Shown here piece by piece: positions 1-7,523 of a DNA stretch of 17,341 bases (position 1 is its first letter; each line of letters opens with the position of its first letter). The notes below the pieces were generated by a model that was not told the DNA's origin, did not search any database, and was given only the letters and a program-made list of their open reading frames with translations. Origin of the DNA: CAYLMG01 sp964464635 (GTDB lineage: Bacteria > Planctomycetota > Phycisphaerae > Sedimentisphaerales > Anaerobacaceae); NCBI GenBank assembly GCA_964464635.1, contig CAYXGT010000063.1, positions 1-17,341 on the forward strand, in the 5' to 3' direction. The position numbers and the translations under genes are program-made.

Positions 1-1348
1 ACTGGTCGCCTGGCCATGTGTTGCCATCGTTGACCTCATCAACACGCCAGTAATAGACAGTGTCAGGGGAAAGCTGTTCTCCACCTTCGAATGTATAGCT
101 ATATCGCTCGCTGCCGTCATGTCCTATTGTAGTAATCTCAGGCAAGGAAGCCGGGTTTATACCCAAGAACAACTTGCTTTGAGCCGCCGCACCACCGCCC
201 TTCCAGCTTACTTCTGTAGAAGGATCGTAGGAAACAGCAACCTCGCCATTATAAGGTGAAGGAGCCGAGGCAAACAGCGGCGAAACCGTAAAGCTCCAGA
301 TATCGCCCTTCCAGAGATACGGGGCGCAGGCATCATTTACCTCATCGATCCGCCAGTAGTAGGTTGTGCCGTGTGTGAGGGGCATTGGAACATAATTCGG
401 CTCGGTTACGATGCCTTTGTCTGTGTCGACTGTGCCTGCTTCTACATTTGCGAGATTGTCGCCAAAATATACATGGTGCTCTGCAGCGTACTTTCCAGGC
501 TCCCAGCTAAGGGTAGGGTTAGCACCCACATCAGTGGCACCATCAGCCGGGTTCGGTTTCCCGGCAATTGCAGGAATTGTAATGATAATTGAATCAATCA
601 AAATGTCGATACCGGGGTTTTCCGATTGGATATAAGCGGTCGCATAACCTGTGGCCAATTCGTTTGTAATCCCGGCCGCGGCATAGCTATTGGACAGCGA
701 ACCCGACAAAAGGGTGATCGTGTCTCCGGCAATGGACAGCGCATAACCGGTGGCGTCAAGATCCAGCGTAATGTCCAGTACCGGCGTAAGGTCCTGTGTT
801 CCGGAATCCCAGTTAAGTGTATCAAAAGTCCAGGTCGCCAACACTGTTTTGGTATCGTCGCCGGCTTCGTAAAACAAAACAGAGGTCCCATTCCATCCAC
901 CGCTGCCGCCCGCTGTCGTGAGCGAATTGTTTTCAAACTGAATCCAGAAACCGGTCGGCAGCCCGGCGTCGTAGTCCCAGGCTTCATTACCTTCCTTGAC
1001 ACCTACACAATCCCGAGCTGTCTGTCCAGCGCTTGAATTACCCACAGCAAAGCTAACACCCTGAAACTCAAAGCAAGAGGTACCGGACCCGAAGCCGGCG
1101 CCTTCTTTGGAGGCAATCGAGCATCGGGACCCACCGTGAGTCGGGCCATTAAGGGTTACTATTGAGTTCGCTTCCGTGACATTTCCACCAAATCCAATGT
1201 CCCAGTAATTGAACCCCGTACCGATGCCCGTGGTGTTGGTTTCGATATTACCATCATTAAAGTCATCGTCTACAATTGTACCCCCCAAGGCCACAGAAGC
1301 AAGGCCTGCCATTAAAAATAACAGCATAAATAGAATAATTCTTTTCAT
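1..1348 (-). CDS. Secreted protein with fibronectin-like repeats, partial (C-terminus off left edge)
   Basis: I translated the minus strand from the ATG at 1348 and found 449 codons with no stop up to the window edge, so the gene is cut at its 3' end. Shine-Dalgarno AAGGAG sits 6 bases before the ATG. Residues 1-22 form a signal peptide (MKRIILFMLLFLMAGLASVALG), so the product is exported. Residues about 25-258 are a beta-rich, Gly/Asn/Thr-rich region, possibly a lectin-like sandwich; I do not recognise the family. Two fibronectin III-like repeats follow, about 264-355 and from 361 to the edge, each opening with a proline-rich turn ('KPNPADGATD') and containing 'YYWR(I/V)DEVND'. Such repeats are common in exported planctomycete proteins beside LamG or glycoside hydrolase domains. 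It lies 126 bases downstream of the arabinofuranosidase gene on the same strand. The function is unknown; a surface or carbohydrate-binding role is inference. Confidence 0.85.
   Translation of the reverse strand, partial: MKRIILFMLLFLMAGLASVALGGTIVDDDFNDGNIETNTTGIGTGFNYWDIGFGGNVTEANSIVTLNGPTHGGSRCSIASKEGAGFGSGTSCFEFQGVSFAVGNSSAGQTARDCVGVKEGNEAWDYDAGLPTGFWIQFENNSLTTAGGSGGWNGTSVLFYEAGDDTKTVLATWTFDTLNWDSGTQDLTPVLDITLDLDATGYALSIAGDTITLLSGSLSNSYAAAGITNELATGYATAYIQSENPGIDILIDSIIITIPAIAGKPNPADGATDVGANPTLSWEPGKYAAEHHVYFGDNLANVEAGTVDTDKGIVTEPNYVPMPLTHGTTYYWRIDEVNDACAPYLWKGDIWSFTVSPLFASAPSPYNGEVAVSYDPSTEVSWKGGGAAAQSKLFLGINPASLPEITTIGHDGSERYSYTFEGGEQLSPDTVYYWRVDEVNDGNTWPGDQ
26..361 (-). repeat. Two copies of a ~102-residue fibronectin-like repeat
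   Basis: The conserved core 'YYWRIDEVND' (codons at 332-361) recurs as 'YYWRVDEVND' (codons at 26-55), 306 bases apart and in frame. This gives a repeat period of 102 residues. At DNA level the two cores have diverged mainly at third codon positions, so the duplication is old and kept by selection on the protein. More copies may lie beyond the left edge. Confidence 0.75.
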
Positions 1349-1369
1349 AATAATCTCCTTTACGAAAAT

Positions 1370-1430
1370 AAACTGATTTTATTAGATACTAACCAATATC
1401 CTATATATCGTTAGTATTAAGTATCAGTTT
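1370..1430. repeat. Nested inverted repeat in the leader of the left-edge gene
   Basis: An outer pair AAACTGAT (1370-1377) / ATCAGTTT (1423-1430) encloses an inner pair ATACTAAC (1386-1393) / GTTAGTAT (1410-1417). The two centres differ by only 1.5 bases, so together they form one long imperfect palindrome. It ends 8 bases before the Shine-Dalgarno sequence of the left-edge gene. No T-tract follows on the minus strand, so it is not a standard terminator. It could be an operator, a leader hairpin, or a weak processing structure. Confidence 0.5.
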
Positions 1431-1474
1431 TAAGCCTAATTTTCAGCATTTCTCTTAAAAAATCAAGTTTTTTA

Positions 1475-4400
1475 TCACTCCTCCTTAAGACTAACCTCAA
1501 CCACGCCGGCTGAAATAGGAGGCATAGTAAAGCGTACTATCTGGTCGTTAAGGTTCACATAGATTTCTTGTGCATGCACCGCGTTCGGATTCTCAAGGGT
1601 ATTGCGAGCATATAAAGAATCCGGCGCAATAAGCTGCAGATTTGCACTGCCGACATCAAACGTATTGGAAATAACCAGTTTCACCGGAACGCTCTGGTCA
1701 GTAGGATTAACAACCTTGAAATAAATCTCGCTGCCGTTATCAGAAAGGGTCGCTACGGCATTAAGGTTGCCGGTATCGCCTGTCATAGTGATTCTATAAG
1801 GAGCATAATTATCATGCCAAAGCTTCATCACCGCATAGTTCGGAGCGGGGAACCAGCCGGTATGGTCGAAATTAATAAAGGCGTTGTCCCAGCCTGAAGC
1901 TGATGTGTGCCTCAGGAATAAAGCCGGGCCACCGATTTCGAAGTAATCTGATGTTCTCTCGTAAACATTCAATATCCCGCCGGCAAACAAACCCGTCCGC
2001 CAATCAGTAGTTTGGAAGTTCCATTCCGAATTATCAATCTTCATATCCGGATTGGCAGAGTCTGCAATGTAATTACCAAGATTAATTAAATAATCTTCAT
2101 ATTCAAATGGGCGGGAAGCGTAATCGTCACCCTCGTAATAGTGAACACTGATGTAATCAATCTGTTCCGCACAACCATCGATTATATCCTCATTCCAGCT
2201 CGTATCATAACCGCCGCTTCCGCAGGCAATAAGCTTAACCGGAACGCCAAGTTCTGCCGCTTTTGTTCGCATAGCCGGTGCGAACTCATTTACCACAGCA
2301 CAATAATTCGAGCTGCCCATCCACCAGGTCTCGTTATCGATTTCCCAGTATGTGACATTATAAGGCGCCGGATGGCCGTTGTCCTTACGCCTGGCACCCC
2401 ATTCCGTTGTATTGGCGTCTCCATTGCAGTATTCCATCCAGTCCAGAGCGTAGGGTAAATAATCGCATGGATCCGGCAGCTTCCATTGAGCCGTACCGCC
2501 GCAGGCACTGTCAGTCCAGCCGGTATTGATAACGATTATAGGTTCGATACCGAGAATTTCACACATCCGGAGATGCTCATCAGTTCCATAGGCATTAATA
2601 TCCTGGTCGTCCCACATATAGGCGGGGTATTTAATCCGCTCGTGCTGCGGTCCGATTCCATCCTCCCATAAATACAGAGATGCGAAACAGCCTCCGGGCC
2701 AGCGAATGCAGGGCGCATGCAGGTCATCGACAGCCTGGAGCAAATCGGGCCTATAGCCGCCGGTATTGATAGAATCCTGGCCCATCATACTAATCTGGTC
2801 AAGATAAGCAGTACCGACACCGCTTACTCCAACCTGAAGCGTAGCATCCTGCGCCGAGCTTATCGGTGTGAAGCTAAAGGGATACTCGTCCCAACTACCG
2901 GTTGGACTTGGCAAAGTTTCCTCTGCCAGAACAGTTTCGCCATCCAGGAGCCTGACTGCCATTCCGCCGGGTGCGGCTCCGCGTGCCCATATAGAGCCGG
3001 TGTATAATTGAGTTGTAATATTAAACGGCGTCTGCTTTATGCCGGTCTCAGTTCCATCATCATTATCAATCTGCAAACAGAAATCGCTGTTCAAAGCATC
3101 TGTATCATCCAGGGAAAACGAGCCCGTTCCGTAGCCTTCCCAGTAGTCGGCAACGACCTCATCGTCCTCGATATCCGGCAGACCGCTGTATAATACGGCA
3201 CCTTCAAGGTCCTCCACTACAATGTTTCTGAATCTGGCGGCCGTAGCCCAGGTTCCCACGCCTACCTCGCCGGTCATATAAGGACTTGCCGTGTCGGTAT
3301 AATCAAAGAGCGGGCTGCCATCCAGCCAGACCTGAAAATTATTACCCTCACATTGAATGCGTATCTCATACCACTGGCCTGTGTTGATGCTGCCGGAAAT
3401 TTGAGATGTTACCACACTTCGGCCGCCATTTATTTCCTTTTCGATAGCATGCAGGGTATTTCCCCAGCCGCCGAGATTAAGCCAGTAGAAATTGTCACTG
3501 TCTGGTGCACGGAATATAATTAAAAATCCCTCGCTTCCTGAGTCTTTCTTGGCCTCTAACGTAAGTTCATAGTCGTCCCAGGCCGTGTCACCGAACTCCA
3601 TGTGAATATCCGTCGCCAGGCTCGACTGAACGAGCTCATCGCCTTCTATTGACCAGATGGCAGCGCCGCCTCCGCTTATCTCAAAGCTGCGATTCCAGAC
3701 CAGCTCACCCCATAAGCCGCCGTTTACAGAATGATATATATGCTCGAGGAAGTGCCCGTAGATCTTTTCATCAATCTCTCCAACCACCTCATCAGGCTCT
3801 ATAAGTAGCGGGTTCGGCGAATCCATAACCGGGCCGTGCTCAGCACCGGGTGCGTAAGGCTGAGTGGTTTTGAGCCATTCTTCACTTACCGTTTCCAGAG
3901 TTACAGGTTCAAGCGTGGTGAGCCAGTAGGTAGCGAAGATTGCATAATCTAAAAAATTAACTATACAATCAAAGTTCAGGTCTGAATAATAAAATCCCCA
4001 TGCGCCGCATTCATTGTCAAAAATTGAAACACTGACGACAGGCAAAGGTTTATCATCGAAATCAGGGTCAGCGCTTGAAATAGAATGACTGATAACACCT
4101 GTATGCGGCTCCTCCTCCAGAACGTCATCATCAAAAGCCTTTACCGTAACCGGCTGCGGAGAATCCCAATCCTCCGGCTCAATAATAATTTCAACAGGAT
4201 TACCACGGCCATTGCCGACATCCAATTGTTCATCGGGGTCAACCGTAATAGTAACACTATAATCAGGCTGCAATGCAAGAGCTATTGTATATCCATCGCC
4301 AATATCATCACCTTCAATAACTTCCGTCGAACCACCCGACTCTTCTATGACTAACAGAGATTCCCCGATTAAATCCGGGCCGTTAATGTAATTCTCGGCA

Positions 4401-5074
4401 ATCTGCCCGGGTGTTAATGCAGAACTATAAATGCGAAATTCATCTATCGAGCCTTCAAGATAAGGATCATTATTATATAAAGACCTGCCCAGGTAACTGT
4501 AAACGTTATCAACCGATGAAAGTGGAATAGTTACTGAGATTGAATGCTCCAGTTGCCCATTCACATAAATGCTCATAGTATCGGCGACACCATCGTAAAC
4601 GCAGGCAACATAAACCGGTACGCCGAAGTCAATAGTAGATGTATATGCAATCTCTTCATGGTTATTTCCCGGGTCGGCGTCAGAAATAACAAAACGTGCC
4701 TGATCGCTCCCGCCGTCTGGAGTAAAAAAGATATAATACCGACCGGCCGAGCCGCTTATATCACCAAAATCGAAAACACGTGTCCAGGTACTGTTGGCCG
4801 TATGATTGAACCAGGCCTCGAATGTCACGCTGTTAAAACCGGTAATCAAATCGCCCGGCAAATCAACAAAGTCGTTATCCCCATCGAGCTGAACGGCATT
4901 ACCGCTTATTAAGGCCCCATTTTCGAGAGTGCCATTCTGGCCACCTACAGAATCCACCGCTATAGTGTCACCATCCGTGAAGCTGTAACGATGGACCAGC
5001 TCCCCGCGCGCTACAGTACATATGCATAGAATTACAAACAAAGGAAAGAAATAAAAAAATAAGTTGCTCTTCAA
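1475..5074 (-). CDS. Secreted multidomain GH51-type alpha-L-arabinofuranosidase
   Basis: This 1199-residue exported enzyme probably removes terminal alpha-L-arabinofuranosyl groups from arabinan or arabinoxylan. Residues 1-24 are a signal peptide. About 25-230 is a LamG/concanavalin-like domain ('IDEFRIYSSALT' at 210-221). About 238-355 is a beta domain resembling Calx-beta. About 356-386 carries one dockerin-like EF-hand loop (D365, N367, D369, N373, D376). The GH51 module opens at 421 ('GHFLEHIYHSVNGG' at 440-453). It is interrupted by a DUF1080/LamG-like domain (about 470-622) and a carbohydrate-binding-like domain (about 625-762). It resumes with 'CIRWPGG' at 789-795. Acid/base Glu915 lies in 'WEIDNE' and nucleophile Glu1017 in 'IDNSEW'. 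A beta domain closes the protein from about 1095. Start is TTG, backed by AAGGAGG 7 bases upstream. GH51 is clear; exact substrate and cell anchoring are inferred. Confidence 0.9.
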   Translation of the reverse strand: MKSNLFFYFFPLFVILCICTVARGELVHRYSFTDGDTIAVDSVGGQNGTLENGALISGNAVQLDGDNDFVDLPGDLITGFNSVTFEAWFNHTANSTWTRVFDFGDISGSAGRYYIFFTPDGGSDQARFVISDADPGNNHEEIAYTSTIDFGVPVYVACVYDGVADTMSIYVNGQLEHSISVTIPLSSVDNVYSYLGRSLYNNDPYLEGSIDEFRIYSSALTPGQIAENYINGPDLIGESLLVIEESGGSTEVIEGDDIGDGYTIALALQPDYSVTITVDPDEQLDVGNGRGNPVEIIIEPEDWDSPQPVTVKAFDDDVLEEEPHTGVISHSISSADPDFDDKPLPVVSVSIFDNECGAWGFYYSDLNFDCIVNFLDYAIFATYWLTTLEPVTLETVSEEWLKTTQPYAPGAEHGPVMDSPNPLLIEPDEVVGEIDEKIYGHFLEHIYHSVNGGLWGELVWNRSFEISGGGAAIWSIEGDELVQSSLATDIHMEFGDTAWDDYELTLEAKKDSGSEGFLIIFRAPDSDNFYWLNLGGWGNTLHAIEKEINGGRSVVTSQISGSINTGQWYEIRIQCEGNNFQVWLDGSPLFDYTDTASPYMTGEVGVGTWATAARFRNIVVEDLEGAVLYSGLPDIEDDEVVADYWEGYGTGSFSLDDTDALNSDFCLQIDNDDGTETGIKQTPFNITTQLYTGSIWARGAAPGGMAVRLLDGETVLAEETLPSPTGSWDEYPFSFTPISSAQDATLQVGVSGVGTAYLDQISMMGQDSINTGGYRPDLLQAVDDLHAPCIRWPGGCFASLYLWEDGIGPQHERIKYPAYMWDDQDINAYGTDEHLRMCEILGIEPIIVINTGWTDSACGGTAQWKLPDPCDYLPYALDWMEYCNGDANTTEWGARRKDNGHPAPYNVTYWEIDNETWWMGSSNYCAVVNEFAPAMRTKAAELGVPVKLIACGSGGYDTSWNEDIIDGCAEQIDYISVHYYEGDDYASRPFEYEDYLINLGNYIADSANPDMKIDNSEWNFQTTDWRTGLFAGGILNVYERTSDYFEIGGPALFLRHTSASGWDNAFINFDHTGWFPAPNYAVMKLWHDNYAPYRITMTGDTGNLNAVATLSDNGSEIYFKVVNPTDQSVPVKLVISNTFDVGSANLQLIAPDSLYARNTLENPNAVHAQEIYVNLNDQIVRFTMPPISAGVVEVSLKEE

Positions 5075-5081
5075 CTTTCTC

Positions 5082-5088
5082 CCTCCTT
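5082..5088 (-). promoter_or_regulatory. Shine-Dalgarno that fixes the TTG start of the arabinofuranosidase
   Basis: AAGGAGG ends 7 bases before TTG at 5074, which leads straight into the signal peptide. The nearest upstream ATG (5091-5089) is in another frame and meets a stop at once, so TTG is the only start that fits. Confidence 0.75.
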
Positions 5089-5526
5089 CATATAAAGTGT
5101 TAATGTTTCAAATATACGGCCCGTTATTTATAACATATTCGGACTCAATTTTCAAGCATAAAACAAGGCTCAAATTTAGCGGTTTTTCGAAGAATTTTCT
5201 GAAATATTAGTCACTCAAATGGCACTTTTTGTGTATGACAACATAGGAAGCGGCATAAAAACCTTATAAGTCCTTATTATACAAAGCGATACAATTGTAC
5301 ACGGCGTAAAATGTTATAAAATCAATATTTTCAAAGCCGCACTATTTTCCAAAAAATACGGGTATAAATCGTCACTGCCGGACATTAAATTGCTACAAGA
5401 CGGTCTTTTCTGATATTGCCAGGTCTTTTGCAAAGAAAATGGATTATCCGATTCCAGCTCAATATGGCAGTACTTGCGAATTAATCAGCTGCTACCGGCA
5501 GTCAAAAACCCAACCAAAATATATGT

Positions 5527-5708
5527 GACCGCCTGGATATCCAGGTCAACCGTTACGGATAATTGGACTTTCTTTTGCACCGTTTATCGGCGGGCCTGAC
5601 GGAAGCAATAAATACCTGCCTACGGCTTCACAAGGATTTATTGTGAAAAAGCCTGCAAGAAAACCTCTAAGTTTAAGAAATTTAGCGTTGAATTATCGCA
5701 GGCAGGTA
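5527..5708. repeat. Cluster of stem-loops upstream of pgsA
   Basis: The perfect palindrome CCTGGATATCCAGG (5532-5545) is flanked by GACC and GGTC. Next comes CCGTTACGG (5550-5558). TTCACAA (5627-5633) pairs with TTGTGAA (5641-5647) around a 7-base loop, and GGC (5624-5626) and GCC (5651-5653) can extend it. CAATAAAT (5606-5613) mirrors ATTTATTG (5636-5643). TACCTGCCT (5613-5621) mirrors AGGCAGGTA (5700-5708). Several pairings exclude each other. This could be a structured RNA leader, a small RNA or a decayed repeat; none is proven. Confidence 0.4.
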
Positions 5709-5716
5709 AGTAAACT
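5688..5716 (+). promoter_or_regulatory. Candidate sigma-70 promoter of pgsA
   Basis: TTGAAT (5688-5693), a 17-base spacer and TAAACT (5711-5716). Transcription would begin about at the pgsA ATG (5723), which would make the mRNA leaderless. No Shine-Dalgarno stands at normal distance before that ATG, which agrees with this reading. The -10 match is only moderate. Confidence 0.35.
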
Positions 5717-5722
5717 TTTTCT

Positions 5723-6352
5723 ATGCTGAGATTTATACCAAATATCCTGACATTTGGCCGGCTTTTCCTGACCGTGATTTTTCTAATTATGATTTTGTAC
5801 TCACCAAAGTATTATGCCGAAGGCCAATTGCCGTTTCCCTCATTTCTCGACTGGGCATTCATCATTTTTGTAATAGCCGGCCTTACGGATATTATTGACG
5901 GCAAGGTTGCGCGGATGCTCAATGTTACGAGCAGGTTCGGACGGATGATTGACCCGCTGGCAGACAAGCTGCTGGTGTGCGGGACATTTATCTGTTTTGC
6001 ATTGCTGGGTAAACCAGTATTTTTTGGTCTTTCTGCCGGCTGGTTAGCGCTGATTCACTGGTCGGTAGCGGCAGTTCTAATTTTGCGCGAGGCTTATGTC
6101 ACTGCGCTGAGACATATAGCTGAAGCAAGAGGGATTAATTTTGCTGCGACGGTCTCCGGCAAGGTAAAGATGTTCCTTCAATCCTTCGCCATAGGGACGG
6201 TAGTTATAAAGATGGCTCATGTTCAGCAGGCGATGTGGGGCAACTGGTTTACGACAATCGTTTATGCAGTTATGCTAATTGCCACGATTATTTCAGGTCT
6301 TCTTGCGACGAGGCGAACGAGCTGGAAGCAGCTTAAAGAAAAACATTCATAA
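5723..6352 (+). CDS. pgsA: CDP-diacylglycerol--glycerol-3-phosphate 3-phosphatidyltransferase
   Basis: Makes phosphatidylglycerol phosphate from CDP-diacylglycerol and glycerol-3-phosphate in the inner membrane, the committed step to phosphatidylglycerol and cardiolipin. The 209-residue protein has the full CDP-alcohol phosphotransferase signature D-x2-D-G-x2-A-R-x8-G-x3-D-x3-D: D56, D59, G60, A63, R64, G73, D77 and D81. The N-terminus 'MLRFIPNILTFGRL' is typical of PgsA, and about six hydrophobic segments follow the family pattern. Length is slightly above the usual 180-200. The start lacks a clear Shine-Dalgarno. The gene stands alone on the plus strand and converges with thiH, with only 14 bases between the two stop codons and no room for a terminator. 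Other members of the superfamily (for example phosphatidylserine synthase) are less likely given the N-terminal motif. Confidence 0.9.
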   Translation: MLRFIPNILTFGRLFLTVIFLIMILYSPKYYAEGQLPFPSFLDWAFIIFVIAGLTDIIDGKVARMLNVTSRFGRMIDPLADKLLVCGTFICFALLGKPVFFGLSAGWLALIHWSVAAVLILREAYVTALRHIAEARGINFAATVSGKVKMFLQSFAIGTVVIKMAHVQQAMWGNWFTTIVYAVMLIATIISGLLATRRTSWKQLKEKHS

Positions 6353-6366
6353 CCAAGTACAGCCTC

Positions 6367-7521
6367 TTAAACTTCGAGAAAGGCTCTGTCCCAGTCCTTC
6401 CAGACAGGCTCAAAGCCCTTGTGTTTAATCATTTCAGCGATTTCGGCGGGAGTTCTTTTATCGTCAATCTCAAACTGCTCAAGGCTGCTGCACTTTCCGG
6501 AGTAGCCGCCCGGATTGGTTTTACTGCCTGCACTCATCTTTGTAATGCCGAGCATTATGAGATTGTCACGAAGCAGCGGCCTTTCACGGGTCGAGAGCAC
6601 AAGTCCTGCATCGGCAAAACACAACCTGAGTGCGGCTACCATTTGAACAAGATTTTCATCGGTCAGCAGATGTTTAAACCTGTTTTCGCCCACCATAAAA
6701 GCCGGCCGCAAGCGGGGAAAAGAAAACGATATATGCGACTGCCAGTAATGCTTGGTAAGATAATGGGCGTGCTCGGCAAGTGCGAGAGTTTCCATTCTGA
6801 AATCTGCCAGCCCCAAAAGAGCTCCGAGGTTGATTTCCCTCATGCCGGCCTTCGCTATATCATCGGGTGCAGTGAGCCTTCTGTCATAATCGGCCTTGGG
6901 GCCGGCAAGATGAAAATCTGAATAAGTGTCCCTGTCATAGACTTCCTGGTAAATAGTGACAGCCTCGATGCCGGCATCAAAAAGACGGGCATATTCATCC
7001 CTGCTGAGCTGGTATATCTCTATCGAGATGGAGTTGAATTTGCCGCGCAGCCTGCGGGCAAGATTGACGAGGTAATCAATGGTAATGAACTCTCTGTCTT
7101 CGCCACTGACGAGCAGTATGTCGGTGAAACCTTCCGAAGCGATTATGTCGGCTTCTTCGAGGGCCTGCTCAACGGTTAACCTGATTCTGTCAGCTTTGCT
7201 TTCTTTGTTGAAGCCGCAATACAGGCAGCTATTCACGCAATGGTTCGACAGGTAAAGCGGCGCATAGAGCCTGATTGTTTTGCCGAACCGCTGGACGGTA
7301 AGCTTATGAGCTGACTGGGCCATCTGTTCGAGGTAATTTTGTGCAGCGGGAGAAATAAGAGCGGCAAGCTTCTGCAGGCTGTATGTCCCCGCAGTAGTAT
7401 TCAGCGCATTTCGTACATCCTCGTCGGTTACCTTATCCAGCTTTTCCAGCCGGTAATGCGAACCGGTGTCGAGCTTTTTTTCTGCAAGGATGCGCTTAAT
7501 GTCACCATTAAAATCAGTCAT
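6367..7521 (-). CDS. thiH: 2-iminoacetate synthase (tyrosine lyase)
   Basis: Radical SAM enzyme that cleaves tyrosine to p-cresol and dehydroglycine (2-iminoacetate), which ThiG uses to build the thiamine thiazole. The 384-residue protein shows the [4Fe-4S] motif C-x3-C-x2-C at C95, C99 and C102 ('CVNSCLYC'). It also has the ThiH-typical 'YQEVYDRDTY' and 'FSFPRLRPA' stretches. Length matches the family (about 370-380). It is the last gene of the operon and starts 2 bases after the thiG stop, so translation is probably coupled. Using ThiH rather than the oxygen-requiring glycine oxidase ThiO points to anaerobic or low-oxygen growth. Expression should follow the upstream TPP riboswitch. Related radical SAM enzymes (HydG, NosL) are excluded by the thi context. 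Confidence 0.95.
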   Translation of the reverse strand: MTDFNGDIKRILAEKKLDTGSHYRLEKLDKVTDEDVRNALNTTAGTYSLQKLAALISPAAQNYLEQMAQSAHKLTVQRFGKTIRLYAPLYLSNHCVNSCLYCGFNKESKADRIRLTVEQALEEADIIASEGFTDILLVSGEDREFITIDYLVNLARRLRGKFNSISIEIYQLSRDEYARLFDAGIEAVTIYQEVYDRDTYSDFHLAGPKADYDRRLTAPDDIAKAGMREINLGALLGLADFRMETLALAEHAHYLTKHYWQSHISFSFPRLRPAFMVGENRFKHLLTDENLVQMVAALRLCFADAGLVLSTRERPLLRDNLIMLGITKMSAGSKTNPGGYSGKCSSLEQFEIDDKRTPAEIAEMIKHKGFEPVWKDWDRAFLEV

Positions 7522-7523
7522 AA

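Larger units (their letters stand above)
5075..5722. other. 648-base gene-free region between divergent genes
   Basis: No credible coding frame is present on either strand. The left part (to about 5450) is AT-rich and must hold the promoter of the minus-strand arabinofuranosidase. A possible -10 TATAAT lies at 5281-5276 on the minus strand, with no good -35. The right part (about 5527-5710) is packed with short inverted repeats, listed separately, and ends in a candidate pgsA promoter. I see no tRNA, known riboswitch motif or insertion sequence here. Confidence 0.7.

Noticed and set aside
626..1036. 136-codon plus-strand reading frame and similar frames opposite the left-edge gene
   Set aside because: They lie antisense to a continuous coding frame with signal peptide and repeats, and the translated peptides show no domain features.
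1456..1474. Possible terminator after the arabinofuranosidase gene (A-run, short spacer, T-run)
   Set aside because: The stem would be only A-T pairs with no GC core; too weak to call.
2544..2556. tRNA T-loop-like string GGTTCGATACC
   Set aside because: It falls inside the arabinofuranosidase frame and no cloverleaf arms surround it.
5034..5074. Lipoprotein signal in the arabinofuranosidase leader (Cys17 and Cys19)
   Set aside because: The residues before the cysteines do not fit a lipobox, since small residues are missing at -1; an ordinary signal peptide fits better.
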